Shown: in pieces, positions 45,357 to 56,900 of the stretch
Position numbering within the stretch: the first letter of the stretch is position 1
Layout of the letters: every line of letters starts with the position of its first letter
Translations under genes and position numbers: made by a program
NCBI RefSeq assembly: GCF_032362555.1
Contig: NC_083508.1
Location: forward strand, 2,757,001 to 2,821,000
Source: Amyelois transitella
Lineage: Eukaryota > Arthropoda > Insecta > Lepidoptera > Pyralidae
Length of the DNA stretch: 64,000 bases
Reading direction: 5' to 3'
The notes under the pieces: model-generated
What the model saw: only the letters and a program-made list of their open reading frames with translations
What the model was told of the DNA's origin: nothing
Databases searched by the model: none

Positions 45357-45523
45357 ATACATACATACATACATAAAATCACGCCTCTTTCCCGGAGGGG
45401 TAGGCAGAGACTACCTCTTTCCACTTGCCACGATCTCTGCATACTTCCTTCGCTTCATTCACATTCATAACTGTCTTTATGCAAGCTCGGCGGTTTCGGG
45501 TACTTTTGACCTGACCCTACTTC
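45357..45523 (-). mobile_element. LINE-T 3' end remnant
   Basis: Same family as the copy at 21213. Minus-strand translation gives GQVKSTRNRRACIKTVMNV, EVCRDRGKWKEVV, then SAYPSGKEA and stop. Its tail has stem arms GCCT (45402-45405) and AGGC (45383-45386) followed by several TATG units. Confidence 0.7.
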
Positions 45524-45525
45524 AT

Positions 45526-45705
45526 ATCGCTGCTGAAAATGCTGCAGTACAGTTTGTTACCGCTTCCTCTGCACCGATGCTTTGGAAGGGGTAGCAAACT
45601 TAGTTTTAAGTAATTTATTAGACGTTTAAACAATGTTGTGAAACCAAAAGATATGACAATTATTAAGTGATATTGACATGAATAAAAGTTTTGAATTTGA
45701 ATTTG
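45526..45705 (+). repeat. Repeat C
   Basis: GCTGAAAATGCTGCAGTACA, CGCTTCCTCTGCACCGATG, ending TTTTGAATTTGAATTTGA. Adjoins a LINE-T remnant. Confidence 0.55.
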
Positions 45706-46224
45706 ATGACCATGATTCTAGAGTGGGTAAGTTCTGAATAATTACCCAAAGCGACTTCCACATTATCCGCTGGGATTTTGTTAACATCTATATATACTCG
45801 TACAACATCAAATAAATAATTTAAATTTATCACAAAACCATATTTTTCTTTGATCCATCCATTTACCTTGATTGTTGCAGTAGGTGCTGATTTGCCTTAA
45901 TCACCTTTACGACATCCGTAAGAGATGAATGGCTCCGTCCACAAGAAGGACATGGAATGGTTTTGATTTTTTTTTGCTCCTAACTTCTTTACGTGGTGTA
46001 TTGAAAAGAATTTTGCCTCAAAAATTCCCACGGTCTAGGCTGAAGATGGATCAATTGAGAGTTTCAATCCAATTTCCTTTGCTAGGCGTATTCAAGTAGG
46101 CTCTATACTTCCCGCTGGGACTCCAATTAGTCTATAGCCGGGAGCGAACGCTTTGAAAGGGGGAAAGCAGAAACACATTATGTACCTTTCAAGATAGTAA
46201 CGTTAAAAAAAATTCTAACCTACT

Positions 46225-46441
46225 CATAAACTTGGGACTCTTCTTGTACGCGATGGATAAGTAAACTATATATGTATTTAAATAATTCCGACTGTTGGCT
46301 CTGTCTACCGCGCAAGGGATATTGACGTACATACATATAATCACGTCTATATTGCTTGCGGGGTAGACAGAGCCAACAGTCTTGAAAAGACAGATAGGCC
46401 ACATTGGGTTTTTTTTTATATAGACGTGATTATATGTATGT
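46225..46441. mobile_element. SINE-A copies joined tail to tail
   Basis: Plus-strand piece 46225-46326, minus-strand piece 46327-46407, then another short plus tail. GACTGTTGGCTCTGTCTAC and its complement form a foldback centred on the (TATG)n tails. Confidence 0.7.
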
Positions 46442-47029
46442 AATGATTCTGATACTATATAACTTATGGCAAGAGACAATAAAGATGCCGATGAATTAAT
46501 AGGGATGTTAAAATGCGAATCTAAAAAGATAATGGAACAGAAAGACAAAAGAAAGACTCATCTCAAAAATACTCGTATAGAACAGCAAAATTAACAGTCA
46601 GCACAGGATTTAAAGATACCTATTATAAAATTACTACCCAATTTCCTACAGAAAAAAAAGTCGTTCAGTAAGTAATTTTGCGAAGCCTAAATTATGCATG
46701 GATTCTCCACTGGAATTTTAATACTGATGACTTGTGATATATCTTATGAAAAATTCACATCTTCGGCAACTCTTCGCGTTTGGACTCAACTTTATTAAAC
46801 TTATTATCTACTGAGGGGAATTTCAAGTGATACTTATTTGTGAGGAAATATTTTGTTTATGCCGTCGTGGGTTAGGGAATTATGTTTTTGTAATGAAAAA
46901 TATTGAGTTACAAATTTATTTGGTTAAACAAAATTTAATCAACACGTCTTTTGTGCGTTCTACTTATTGAACTTTAATTCAGCAGTGCTAAAACGATTGT
47001 AGTTAATTGATTTCAAAGGCTTCAGTAAA

Positions 47030-47392
47030 GTATCGTGTGGTTCCTGGCACCAATAGAAAAAAGAATAGGACCACTTCATCTCTTTCCCATGGATGTCGTA
47101 TAAGTTGCCTTATACGACTAAGGGCTATCCCTTAGTCGTATAAGGCAACTTCTGGCAATTAGATGGGATTCTTCTAAGGCAATTCTGAAAGAAGAATCCC
47201 AAGTTTATAAGCCTATGCTTATAAACTTGGGATTCTTCTTTCAGGCGACGGGCTAGCAACTTCTTACTTTATTTATATGAATCTTAATTTTATCAGTAAG
47301 CCAAACAGCTGAACGTGGCCTATCAGTATTTTCAAGACTTTTGGCTCTGTCTACTCCGCAAGGGATATAGACGTGATTATATGTATGTATGT
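47030..47392 (+). mobile_element. SINE-A with two perfect palindromes and target duplication
   Basis: CTTCAGTAAA flanks it at 47020-47029 and 47393-47402. Segment 47125-47216 is made of inverted SINE-A sequence. It creates a palindrome with 22-bp arms (47103-47124 / 47129-47150) and one with 28-bp arms (47185-47212 / 47217-47244), both with loop CTAT. Confidence 0.9.
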
Positions 47393-47402
47393 CTTCAGTA
47401 AA

Positions 47403-50400
47403 AACTTTTCATTTGTTACAGATATGAGACATGTTTGCATAAATCTGGATTTCCCTATAAAATTTGAAACCGCTATATCGATTTGTAATACGATGCCACA
47501 AAAAGACTTGACAAATAAAATTTGAAACACTCCCGTTAAGGGTGGAGGTTAAAAACAAAAGCATTACCCACGATTTCTTCTGTCTGTATATTTTTATAAC
47601 ATTACACTAACTCCGCATTATATTATTTCCAAAACATCGTTATTTTTTACTATCATGCTCTTGATAACGCCTTTTAGAGGTCTAATACATACGACTATAT
47701 AAACTTGGTATTTCTGGGTATCGAAACAGAATAGAGAAGAAGGAAAATTTCTCTAAAAAAAGGAGAAATAATTTTTGCTTAAGAATTTAAACCATATCGG
47801 CTCATAGGCTTTGTTCTTACTTATATTCCAATTTGACTCTCATCAAATCTTAGGGATACGAGAAAAGTTAGATTGGTCCTACTCGCATAATGGCGGCTTA
47901 CATCTATTAGGTAGGTATATAATAAAAAACTTTATTGACTTACTGATAAACGCGTCTCTTGCACATAAAATTTCAAAATTTTGCATTTTGATATTTTATG
48001 TGGTCTAAGAATGCACTAAGAGAGTATTTCCCATAATTGCTACGGGAACTGTAATTATCGGGATTATTTGTTTTGCAAGGGCAGTGTCAGACGTTCTCTA
48101 GTAACAGAATAAACGCTATGATAATGATGTTATACGAATTAAATTTATATGGTTCTTAAAACGGTACTTCCCGCCAAATGTTCGCTCTATGTAACATAGG
48201 AACTCAATGACATCTAGTTAAATAAGTATTTGTAACCCGCAAGTGCCTTGTTTTCATACGATTGCCCAAAAGGCGTGTAAAAAGTGAGTGTAATGGTTTT
48301 AGGGTGCATGAAGTTAAGGTTTTCTTCGACTGCGCGAATGGTGAGATTTTTTGTATAATGTGTATGTATGTACTATGTAATACTTTATTTTGGTGATTCT
48401 GAAGACTCAGGTTCGATATCATAGAAAATTATGATTTTCTTTGGGATCTTGTTATTGGTTGTATTACATGTTTTGTTATACATACACATACATATACCAA
48501 AATAGGTCTTTTGGATATCACTTACGGGAAAGAGTCAATAGGCACAATAATTCCCTTTTCTTAATATAAATTTGTGTACGTTTTGTCAAGCTTCAATCTG
48601 TCTAAAGGTGCAAGGTAATATACCTTCACATAATTTCACAAACTTTCTTACATAAATATCCCACGACAGCCTTAAATAATTAGATCTAATAGCTGCAGGT
48701 ACAGGGATTCGATTCTACGCTCACGTCCCTACTTAAGGGATGAATGTTGTCAAACAAGATCTGAATGAATTAACCGAACCAATCCCTTGAGAGTTCCAGT
48801 CAAACATGTTAAGACGTCCCATATATAACCCGCCTAAGTTTGATAGGAACACCGTAACATCGTTTGTGGAGGCTTAACAGGCAATTAAATTCGGCAGTGT
48901 TTTGCGAATTGGTACCAATTGCTTGCGGTGACTAATTGATGTCGTAAAGACGGCTTGCATCGATAATATACCTCTAGATAGATAAACGTTTATTCGATTA
49001 TGGAAATCGTTCTGTCTGGAATCAGTGCTATATTGTAATTAACTAATTGTCTCTTTAATTGGCTATACAGATGTTTGGATTAGTCTGTTATTGGAACAAT
49101 AAAACTGTTTCATTTCATCATTCTGTATTGCCCTCGTCAATCATGTTTCTCTTTTCATACCTTATGTAAACGTTGAAAAGGGAAAGGCAATTTTTAGAGC
49201 AGTTTTAATTTTGAACTGTCTTCTACTTATGGACTATAGATCTGTATTTAGTCGCCCGTTATTAAGTTTGGAAACCACAAGGCCAATAACCTTATAGATG
49301 GCGGGAACCTTCCCGCCATCAAATGTTGCATTTTTATGTTACTTTCATTTCCCAAATTTAAGAACACAGAATGAATGTGTTGTGTTTCTTTAATTTGGTA
49401 ATAAAGTTATATTATTATTCTATTCTGTTTTCTACCACTTGTTACTTATTCTACTTTCATATGGAGTCTTTCGGGTAATATTTCTTCTTCGCGGAAACTA
49501 CACCGATCTAGGTACTTATAGAATTGTATGTATCTTAGTTATGGAAACAAACGCCTAAATTATTTGCCAGAATTGTGGTCCGCACTAACTGGGGACTATC
49601 GAATAACATTTAATACCTTGCCGAAGTCCCTTCATAAATATGGAAATCCAGGATTCGATCTATTATTCCACCGCAGTCCTAGTGTGAAATTTGTGAAATT
49701 CTCTTTCGAATAAGTTTATCGAATAGATTAGTGATGAGTCCTATGGAATAATTAAACCATTGTTTGAGAATACTTTCTAGTATTTGAAAGTCAATGTTAT
49801 GATAATTATTCACACTTTTGATTTTATTTATTAGAAAAAGATTAAAACTGTGATTAAGATTTATTTTTAAAGTAGGATACATGATATCATTAAATGTAAA
49901 TCATTAAATTTTGGTAGGTATTAATTGCAAAAAAAGTAATGAAGCTTTTCGAATATCTGTATCTGGTAGAAAAAAAAAACAACTGATCCACTGACATACT
50001 TGTATCAACGCACAGCCCCAACTCATCTTTAAATTTTAAATTTGGTATGGAGGTTCCTTACATGGTCTAGGGTGCATTAAAAGACGGTTTCTCAAAATTC
50101 CTCAAAAGTGTAAATTCACAGGTTTTATCGGAAGGAACAATGAATGCATTTGCAAGCTTTTTTTTAAAATAGTAGCTAACTGAAAAAGTAAGAGGTCAAC
50201 GTAACCAAAAAGAGACTAGTTCAATATTGTACGCTGGCTGCGTTGTTGATATAAACATGTTTCTTTCCCAAAGAGGTAGGCAGGTTATATTCTCTTTTGA
50301 AACCATTACTACTAAATTTCACTTACCAAATTTACAAGTGACGAAATACAGATTTGTAGTTCAGTAGCGTATTAAAACCACCAGTTTGATTCCCAATGCG

Positions 50401-50519
50401 CACATAATTATTGTCACCACAATTCCAATGCTGCAACTGCTCAATTTATGAGGCTTACATTTGGACACATGATGTGAATTTGATCACAAATATTACAGAT
50501 ATTTGAATAATGTACATAT
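47403..50519. other. Intergenic DNA downstream of the dpr-like gene
   Basis: No repeat family or exon recognised over 3 kb. Short frames at 49528 and 49679 overlap on opposite strands and carry no motif. GGCGGGAACCTTCCCGCC near 49300 is a perfect 18-bp palindrome. Confidence 0.4.
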
Positions 50520-50660
50520 TTAAATAAAATCATGCCTTTTCCCCGCAGAAACTACATTCCACATGCTACAATCTCAGTTTAACTTCTTTTGTTTCATCCA
50601 CATTCATAACTCTCTTCATGTAAGCTCGTAGTAACTCTTGACCTGACCTCTCGCAAAAGT
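50520..50660 (-). mobile_element. LINE-T 3' remnant, diverged
   Basis: Contains the ATTCATAACTCTCTTCATG block and the altered tail (ATCATGCC instead of ATCACGCC). It lies just downstream of the dpr-like gene. Confidence 0.55.
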
Positions 50661-50934
50661 TTTATGCATGTAAAAATTTGCTAGATTCAAGGCATTTAAA
50701 ATTTGCACAATCTAAAATATTGGGAGTCAAAGGTGTTCTTATCTTGGAACGGATATTATGAATCGGAAATCTTTACCTCTTCGCCACCCACGCTATAAAT
50801 TACTCGTACGTTCCAGCTTCCTGTATCCAAAATTAAAGCCACGCTCGTCCTGTGGTTTGAGCTGGGTGATTATGGTTATTACTTTACATTTTGGGGCATG
50901 TCAAATGAAAACCAATTATAATAAATATGAACAA

Positions 50935-50940
50935 TTTATT
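50935..50940 (-). terminator. Candidate poly(A) signal of the dpr-like gene
   Basis: AATAAA on the minus strand begins 7 nt after the TGA stop. It is the nearest canonical hexamer; a longer 3' UTR using a later signal is equally possible. Confidence 0.35.
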
Positions 50941-50946
50941 GTTAAT

Positions 50947-53900
50947 TCAATTGTAGTGTAAAACGATGACCAACGCTATTGCGACCACAACGTATTCATT
51001 TAGCCGAAGGTGACCGCCGCTTTGATGGAGCTCTGCCAAGCTCTCACCTGAAACCAACAAATATATATATACGTGTATATCGCGTCTTCATCCTTTGCGG
51101 TGTAGACAGATCCCATATTATCGAAAAGTCTAAACTGAATTAAATTGGGACGGCTGGCCTGTGGTGTCCAAGGTCCATGGAATTTGTTTTCAACCAGGTT
51201 TTGGCGTCATTTGAGACATTGTGGATTTGGTGACCAAAAGCCTAGTTTAATAGGTGCCTTTGGGTCGGGTGCAGTCATGTATCAAAGAGACACAATTTGA
51301 CAACACCACGATCCAGAAATAGAGTTCATGGAGTAGAATAGTGGAAAACCAACCGTAAATGTTTAAACGACATTAAATTTATTACTTTACACTAAATTAA
51401 AACTGGGCAAAGAGAAATAAATATTTTTTTTTTGGTAGATTGAGCTGTGTTACCTTTAATGACATGCAGCATGACATGAGCTGGTGGGGTCCCTGGCGGT
51501 GGGGCCCTGGCCACGGTGCACGTGTACTGGCCAGCGTCGTCGTTGCGCACCCTGGCCACACGGAGTACTGAGTTGGCACCGTTCACTCCGAACTCTGTGC
51601 GGACACTGCGTGGGACAGGAAAGTTTTATTGTTTCATATCCCATCCAAAAATATTTACAGAAGCTAAGTTATAAGTGATATCATCCTAGCAAATATCTTG
51701 GACTCGTCCTATCTGTGCATGTTTACCCTTGTTGTATGGTTCTTTGGTATGATTGCCGTACCTAGGAATCAGATAATTTACACGAAACGATACCTGTCTC
51801 ATCTACAATCAACATGCTGCCGACTTGAATCATGGTTGTTGGACAAGACACATTCATATATATTTCAACTCATGACTTTCTGTTCCAATAATCACATTTA
51901 CAGGCCCGAATTTACATGAAACTACATGAGAATTATGAGTGTGAATGAGATCAGTATACAAACCTGATACCACCCCTGGTAGTGTCGTCGTTCAACAAGG
52001 CATCTCTCCTGTACCATAATAGGGAAGGCCCTCCCTCCATTCTCAGACCCCGCACCTCACAGCGAAGGGCAACCGTGCTGCCCAGCTCACACACTTGTTC
52101 TGAAACTTCTGCGCCGGCGCCGTCGACTATTTTTACTGATACTTCTGCGAATTACAGACGTTTTTTATTGCCTTGGACAAATAGCTATTTAGCTGATTCA
52201 AGATCACGATCCGCTAATGCTGGTAAAGACTATTGACTCATCATGCATTTATTTGTATATCATATATTTGTATTTTTGCGTTTCTCCCAGTTTTATCTTC
52301 AACAACTTCGAATCTATTCCACTTTCCTACATTTTCTCCATTATGATACTATTTTTCAAACCTTCTTGCTCGCCTTATCCTTCCTAGCGACATCGACCCA
52401 TATTATCATATGGCAAACATTTTCCTGACAAAGCTTAAATAAAACTGCCACCACGGATGACGAGAAAGAGACTTCCACATTCAATTCTATTTTCTCTTTA
52501 GCGTAATCACAACTTCTATGGTAGGAGTATTATACTTAAAAAAAGACTCTTAAAAGAGCCTTAAAATATGGCAGTGAAGGGTTTAAGAAAAAATGGAAGA
52601 CTGAAGAAGATGAATGATGAAGAAGATAGTATGAGTAGAAACGGAGTGACCAGTGTGACGGCAATTGACAGAAGTAATTGGAAAAAATTAACATACTGTG
52701 CCGACCTCACGCAGATAGTGGAAAAATGTAACGACAAAGAAAGATTTCATACCTGGCACGTGTAAAGTGACACGGGCCGTTCTAGGCGGGTGCGCAGACA
52801 GCTGGCAGTCATAATGTGCGGCATCTGTGGCCCGCACTTCTCTTATCTCAAGCCTCCAGATATCTGGGGGGATGAAACGGGCGGAATATCTAGGAACAAA
52901 AAATTTATATATCATAAGTGTGATTCCCGACACCAATAAAAACAAAACTAGGACCACTCCTTCTCTTTCCCATGGATGTCGTAAAAGGCGACTAAGGAAT
53001 AGGCTTATAAACTTGAAATTCTTTTTTTAGGCAATGGGCTAGCAACCTTTCACTATTTGAATCTGAATTCTATAATCAAGCCAAAACCTGTACGTGGCTT
53101 ATCACTCTTGAAAAGACTGTTGGCTCTGTCTACTACGCAACGTATATTGACGTGAATATACGTTTATATGTATGTATAAGAGAAAAATAACCTAGTATCA
53201 TTGATACCTTAGCGTAAGGTTAGCTGCAAAGTCTTGAGTTTATAATAACATATTGTAGATTCTTTTCTATTTCCTTGCTATCAAAAACTTTACGTTGACA
53301 CGAAATTTCCCCTCTTTCTATACAAATATTTGCTTTAATTCTCTCCAATCAATTCATTATCCAATTCCGTAAAGTCATTTTGTCCTTGGAAATTTGTGTA
53401 TTAATACAAAGTTGGTTTGTCGTGAGTCGTCTTGGGAATAAACTAAGCAGTATAGAAACAATTATACTTCAGACGTGCGAGTCACCTGAGACTAGAAGGC
53501 AAAATCAAGTCGACGGTAAAAACTCTAACAAATCTTTTAAAGGAAATCGTTTAATATGCGGGGTTATTTACTAGAGTGGACAAAGCATATAATTATCTTC
53601 CCTCTTTCTCTATCTCTGAGGTAATAAGTTCTTGACAGGAAGAACGTAAGCATCTGCCTTGGTAACGTTCTTCAATAGACGAACACCGAAAGATCAATTA
53701 AAACTATCGAAAGTTATTATAAATTTTACTCGTACCTATCTAAAAATATTATTCTACTAGCTTTAACTAGGCATTAAATTCACGATAAGCGACAAATTTA
53801 ACGCCATTCTCAAAAAACGACGAAATATGCACCTCCTTTATGAAGCAACGAATTAAACGCCACCTACGTAAAGCGACGAATTTAGCGCTACCGTTATTTA

Positions 53901-56900
53901 AGTTATTTCGAAAAAAATGTTAAGGGTGGACAACCCTTATCACTAAGGAGTATGAAAAATAGACGTTGGCCGACTCTCAGATCTACTCAATATGCTCACA
54001 AAATTTCATGAGAATCGGTCTAGCCGTTTCGGAGCAGTACGGGAACGAACATTGTGACACGAGAATTTTATATAAAAAATTATATTACCCAATTATTTTT
54101 AATCTCAATTATAAACGAATGAGTTCAGACACTCGTATAGGGTACTTCAATGGTTTTTTGGTTTGCCTTCATCAAATTGTCTTTAGCGAAGGTTGCGGTA
54201 GATATGGGACTCGAAAGTAGGAAGCCCTTAATACTTCCGCAGCCACATCCGTCATTACAAAGCCTTAATTTCGAAAGGCAAGGGTTTGAACGCCTACTTG
54301 TCGGTAAAATAAAAGGTATGCGGTTTGGGAAATCCAAAATTTTGATGATGAAATCACTTTGGTAGCTTTTTTTAAATTATGTGAAGAAAATATAATGTTA
54401 TTGAGTGGTTTCATAGAATGCCTTCTAGCACACGTAGGCACATGTAGGTATTTTGTCTATACTTAATTAAGTGTAGTTTTATACTTTCGTAGGTTCTGGC
54501 TTATTTAGAATCATTGCGAATATCTATCATTATTTGTTTATTAACTAAAGGAGTCAATAAGCAAAACATCCGTACTTTTACCCACTACCCACAAAAATAC
54601 GCGAACTATAAACCCTCTTAATTTAAGCTCTACAGTATAGTTGTCAAAAAATCAAATCTTTCCCCGATATCACTACATAGTATAAAACAAAGTCGCTATT
54701 TTAGTCTGTTTGTCTGTATGCTTAAATCTTTAAAATTACGCAACGGATTTTGATGCGGTTTTTTGTAACAGGTAGAGTGATTCAAGAGGAAGGTTTTTAT
54801 GTATAATAACATTTATAATTTTGCACCCGTGCGAAGCCGGGGCGGGTCGCTAGTTGATCTATAAATCTATGTTTTTTACCTGTCGTCAGCTGTGTACTGT
54901 TGAGTGCCTGTCGTTAGCAACTCCATCGGCTCTTCGTCACTTTTCCGACGAACCCACGACACCTGAAAATGTGGACACGATTGAGATAAACACTCGTTTA
55001 TGGGTTAATGAATGTTGGAGAGAAATTTTAGTGTGAGTGAATCTTGTTACATACATCATACATGCATATGGTCACGTCTATGTCCCTTGCGGGGTAGACA
55101 GAGCCAACAGTCTTGAAAAGACTGAATGGCCACATTCAGCTTGAGTGAATCTTGTTTGTTGGAATTAATATTTAACCCTTTAAATATTACAAATGCATGT
55201 ATGCCAGAGAAGCCAGAATTTGGTGGTTCCAGTAATGTTATATTCAGATTTTTATGCTATATCCATACTTTCTTATACTAATAAAGAAAGATTTGTATTT
55301 TTGCTTGCAATTTTTAACCCAAACAATTTTGACGAAATTTGGAAAAAAATCCCACAGCCTTACAATGTTTCCCAGGGTAAAAGTCTATTTTTAAATGATA
55401 TATAAAACTATAAAAATTAAAAAAACAAAATTCAGTTCACATAAAAAAATTAAATTCCTATTGTAGACATTTTTACCAGCATACAGGTTATCAAAGTTCT
55501 TATAATTTTGGAACATACTTATTACCAGTTTATCGTGAAGGGCGTCGACCTTGCAGTCCAGGTGAGTGGCAGATCCCACCAGAGCCTCGATCTCTGGTGC
55601 TGCTGCCGCGTAGATACTGTTCCCAGGGCCAGTTCTAAATATAAATAAAAAAAAAAGAATCAGAAATCTCAGAACATTTTAAGAAGATAATAAGAATACT
55701 TTTTAAAATGTAACCATTTGATTTATAACGCCTGAATGTTGAAGAAGATTACAAGATACATAAATATATAGAAAGTTTTAATAACAATTAAATTGAAACG
55801 TTGATAAATCTATTTATTTCTATACTTATACCAAAGACTTTTGGCAATCCGTTAAAGACCAAAGCCTGTGTCACAATGGCCATTTCTAAATAAGTAACTG
55901 TCAATACTCACTTTTGGTTCTTATGATAGTGTGTGTTTGAATACGTATCGAATATGTAATTCAACAGTGGGGCACTTGATCCAGTCTCCCCTTGCTTGCG
56001 TCTTTTTTCCATCATCTGTGGTGGTGGACTTCGAACCGAGACTACTGTTGTCGCCTCTTTATCACTTGTAGTGACTCCATCTGTTCTCACAACATTCACA
56101 ACCCGTCTTTGTCTATTTTTCTTCAGTTCAACTGCCATATCATCTAGTACATCTAGTTTAGCACCCGCATTAGTTATATTAACATCCATATCTTTTCTAC
56201 TTATATTATGCGTATGTAAAGTCTTATCTGTAGGTTCTGTATCGTAGAAGCTAAAAGTATGTAAAGTAGAAGGGGTTGAAGTTAGAGCTATAGTTTGATT
56301 ATGTAAGTCTGGGTTGTGAAGTAATTGATAGATTTTAGTAACAGTCGGTTGCGTAGAGTTTTCTTGGTTCTCGGCGTCTTCTAGAATCTTGGAAGTGACG
56401 TCGGCATCAGTACCTACGGACAAAAATTTTTGAGTTGATTGAAAAATCACCTCTCAGAAAATTCAACACAGGAAGAAAGGAAACGTTTGAAGAAAAAATG
56501 ATATTGAAACATACACATTTAAAGTTATTATTGCATGAATGAATGTTGTCAATCACTTATTTAATTAAATCACAATTAATTAATTCTTTAAAAACCAAAT
56601 GGTACATTTTTACATCTCTCTCTATTTATATGATATGCAGTTTTTTACTAACTTAGAGCAGACATTTAAATAATTTCTCGTCCAAAACGAATAGCACCAG
56701 ATTTTCGCAAACCGCGAAAAACAGCGTGGAAAGCTTTAACTTTCCAGACGTTTGCATAGAGGCCAATAATTCGCGGTATCACGGCCTTTTCATTGTTAAA
56801 TGCCTTTGTTTCATAGTTGAACAAGTCAAATTTAATTGTAACATTCAAAAGGCTACTTGGTTTAAATTTAAAACGCTGAGTAATAAATTCTTCGTCTTCC

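Noticed and set aside
51484..51678. Plus-strand and alternate minus-strand frames around 51456-51678
   Set aside because: They are shadows of the GC-rich Ig2 exon 51605-51454, whose frame carries the Ig motif DDAGQYTC.
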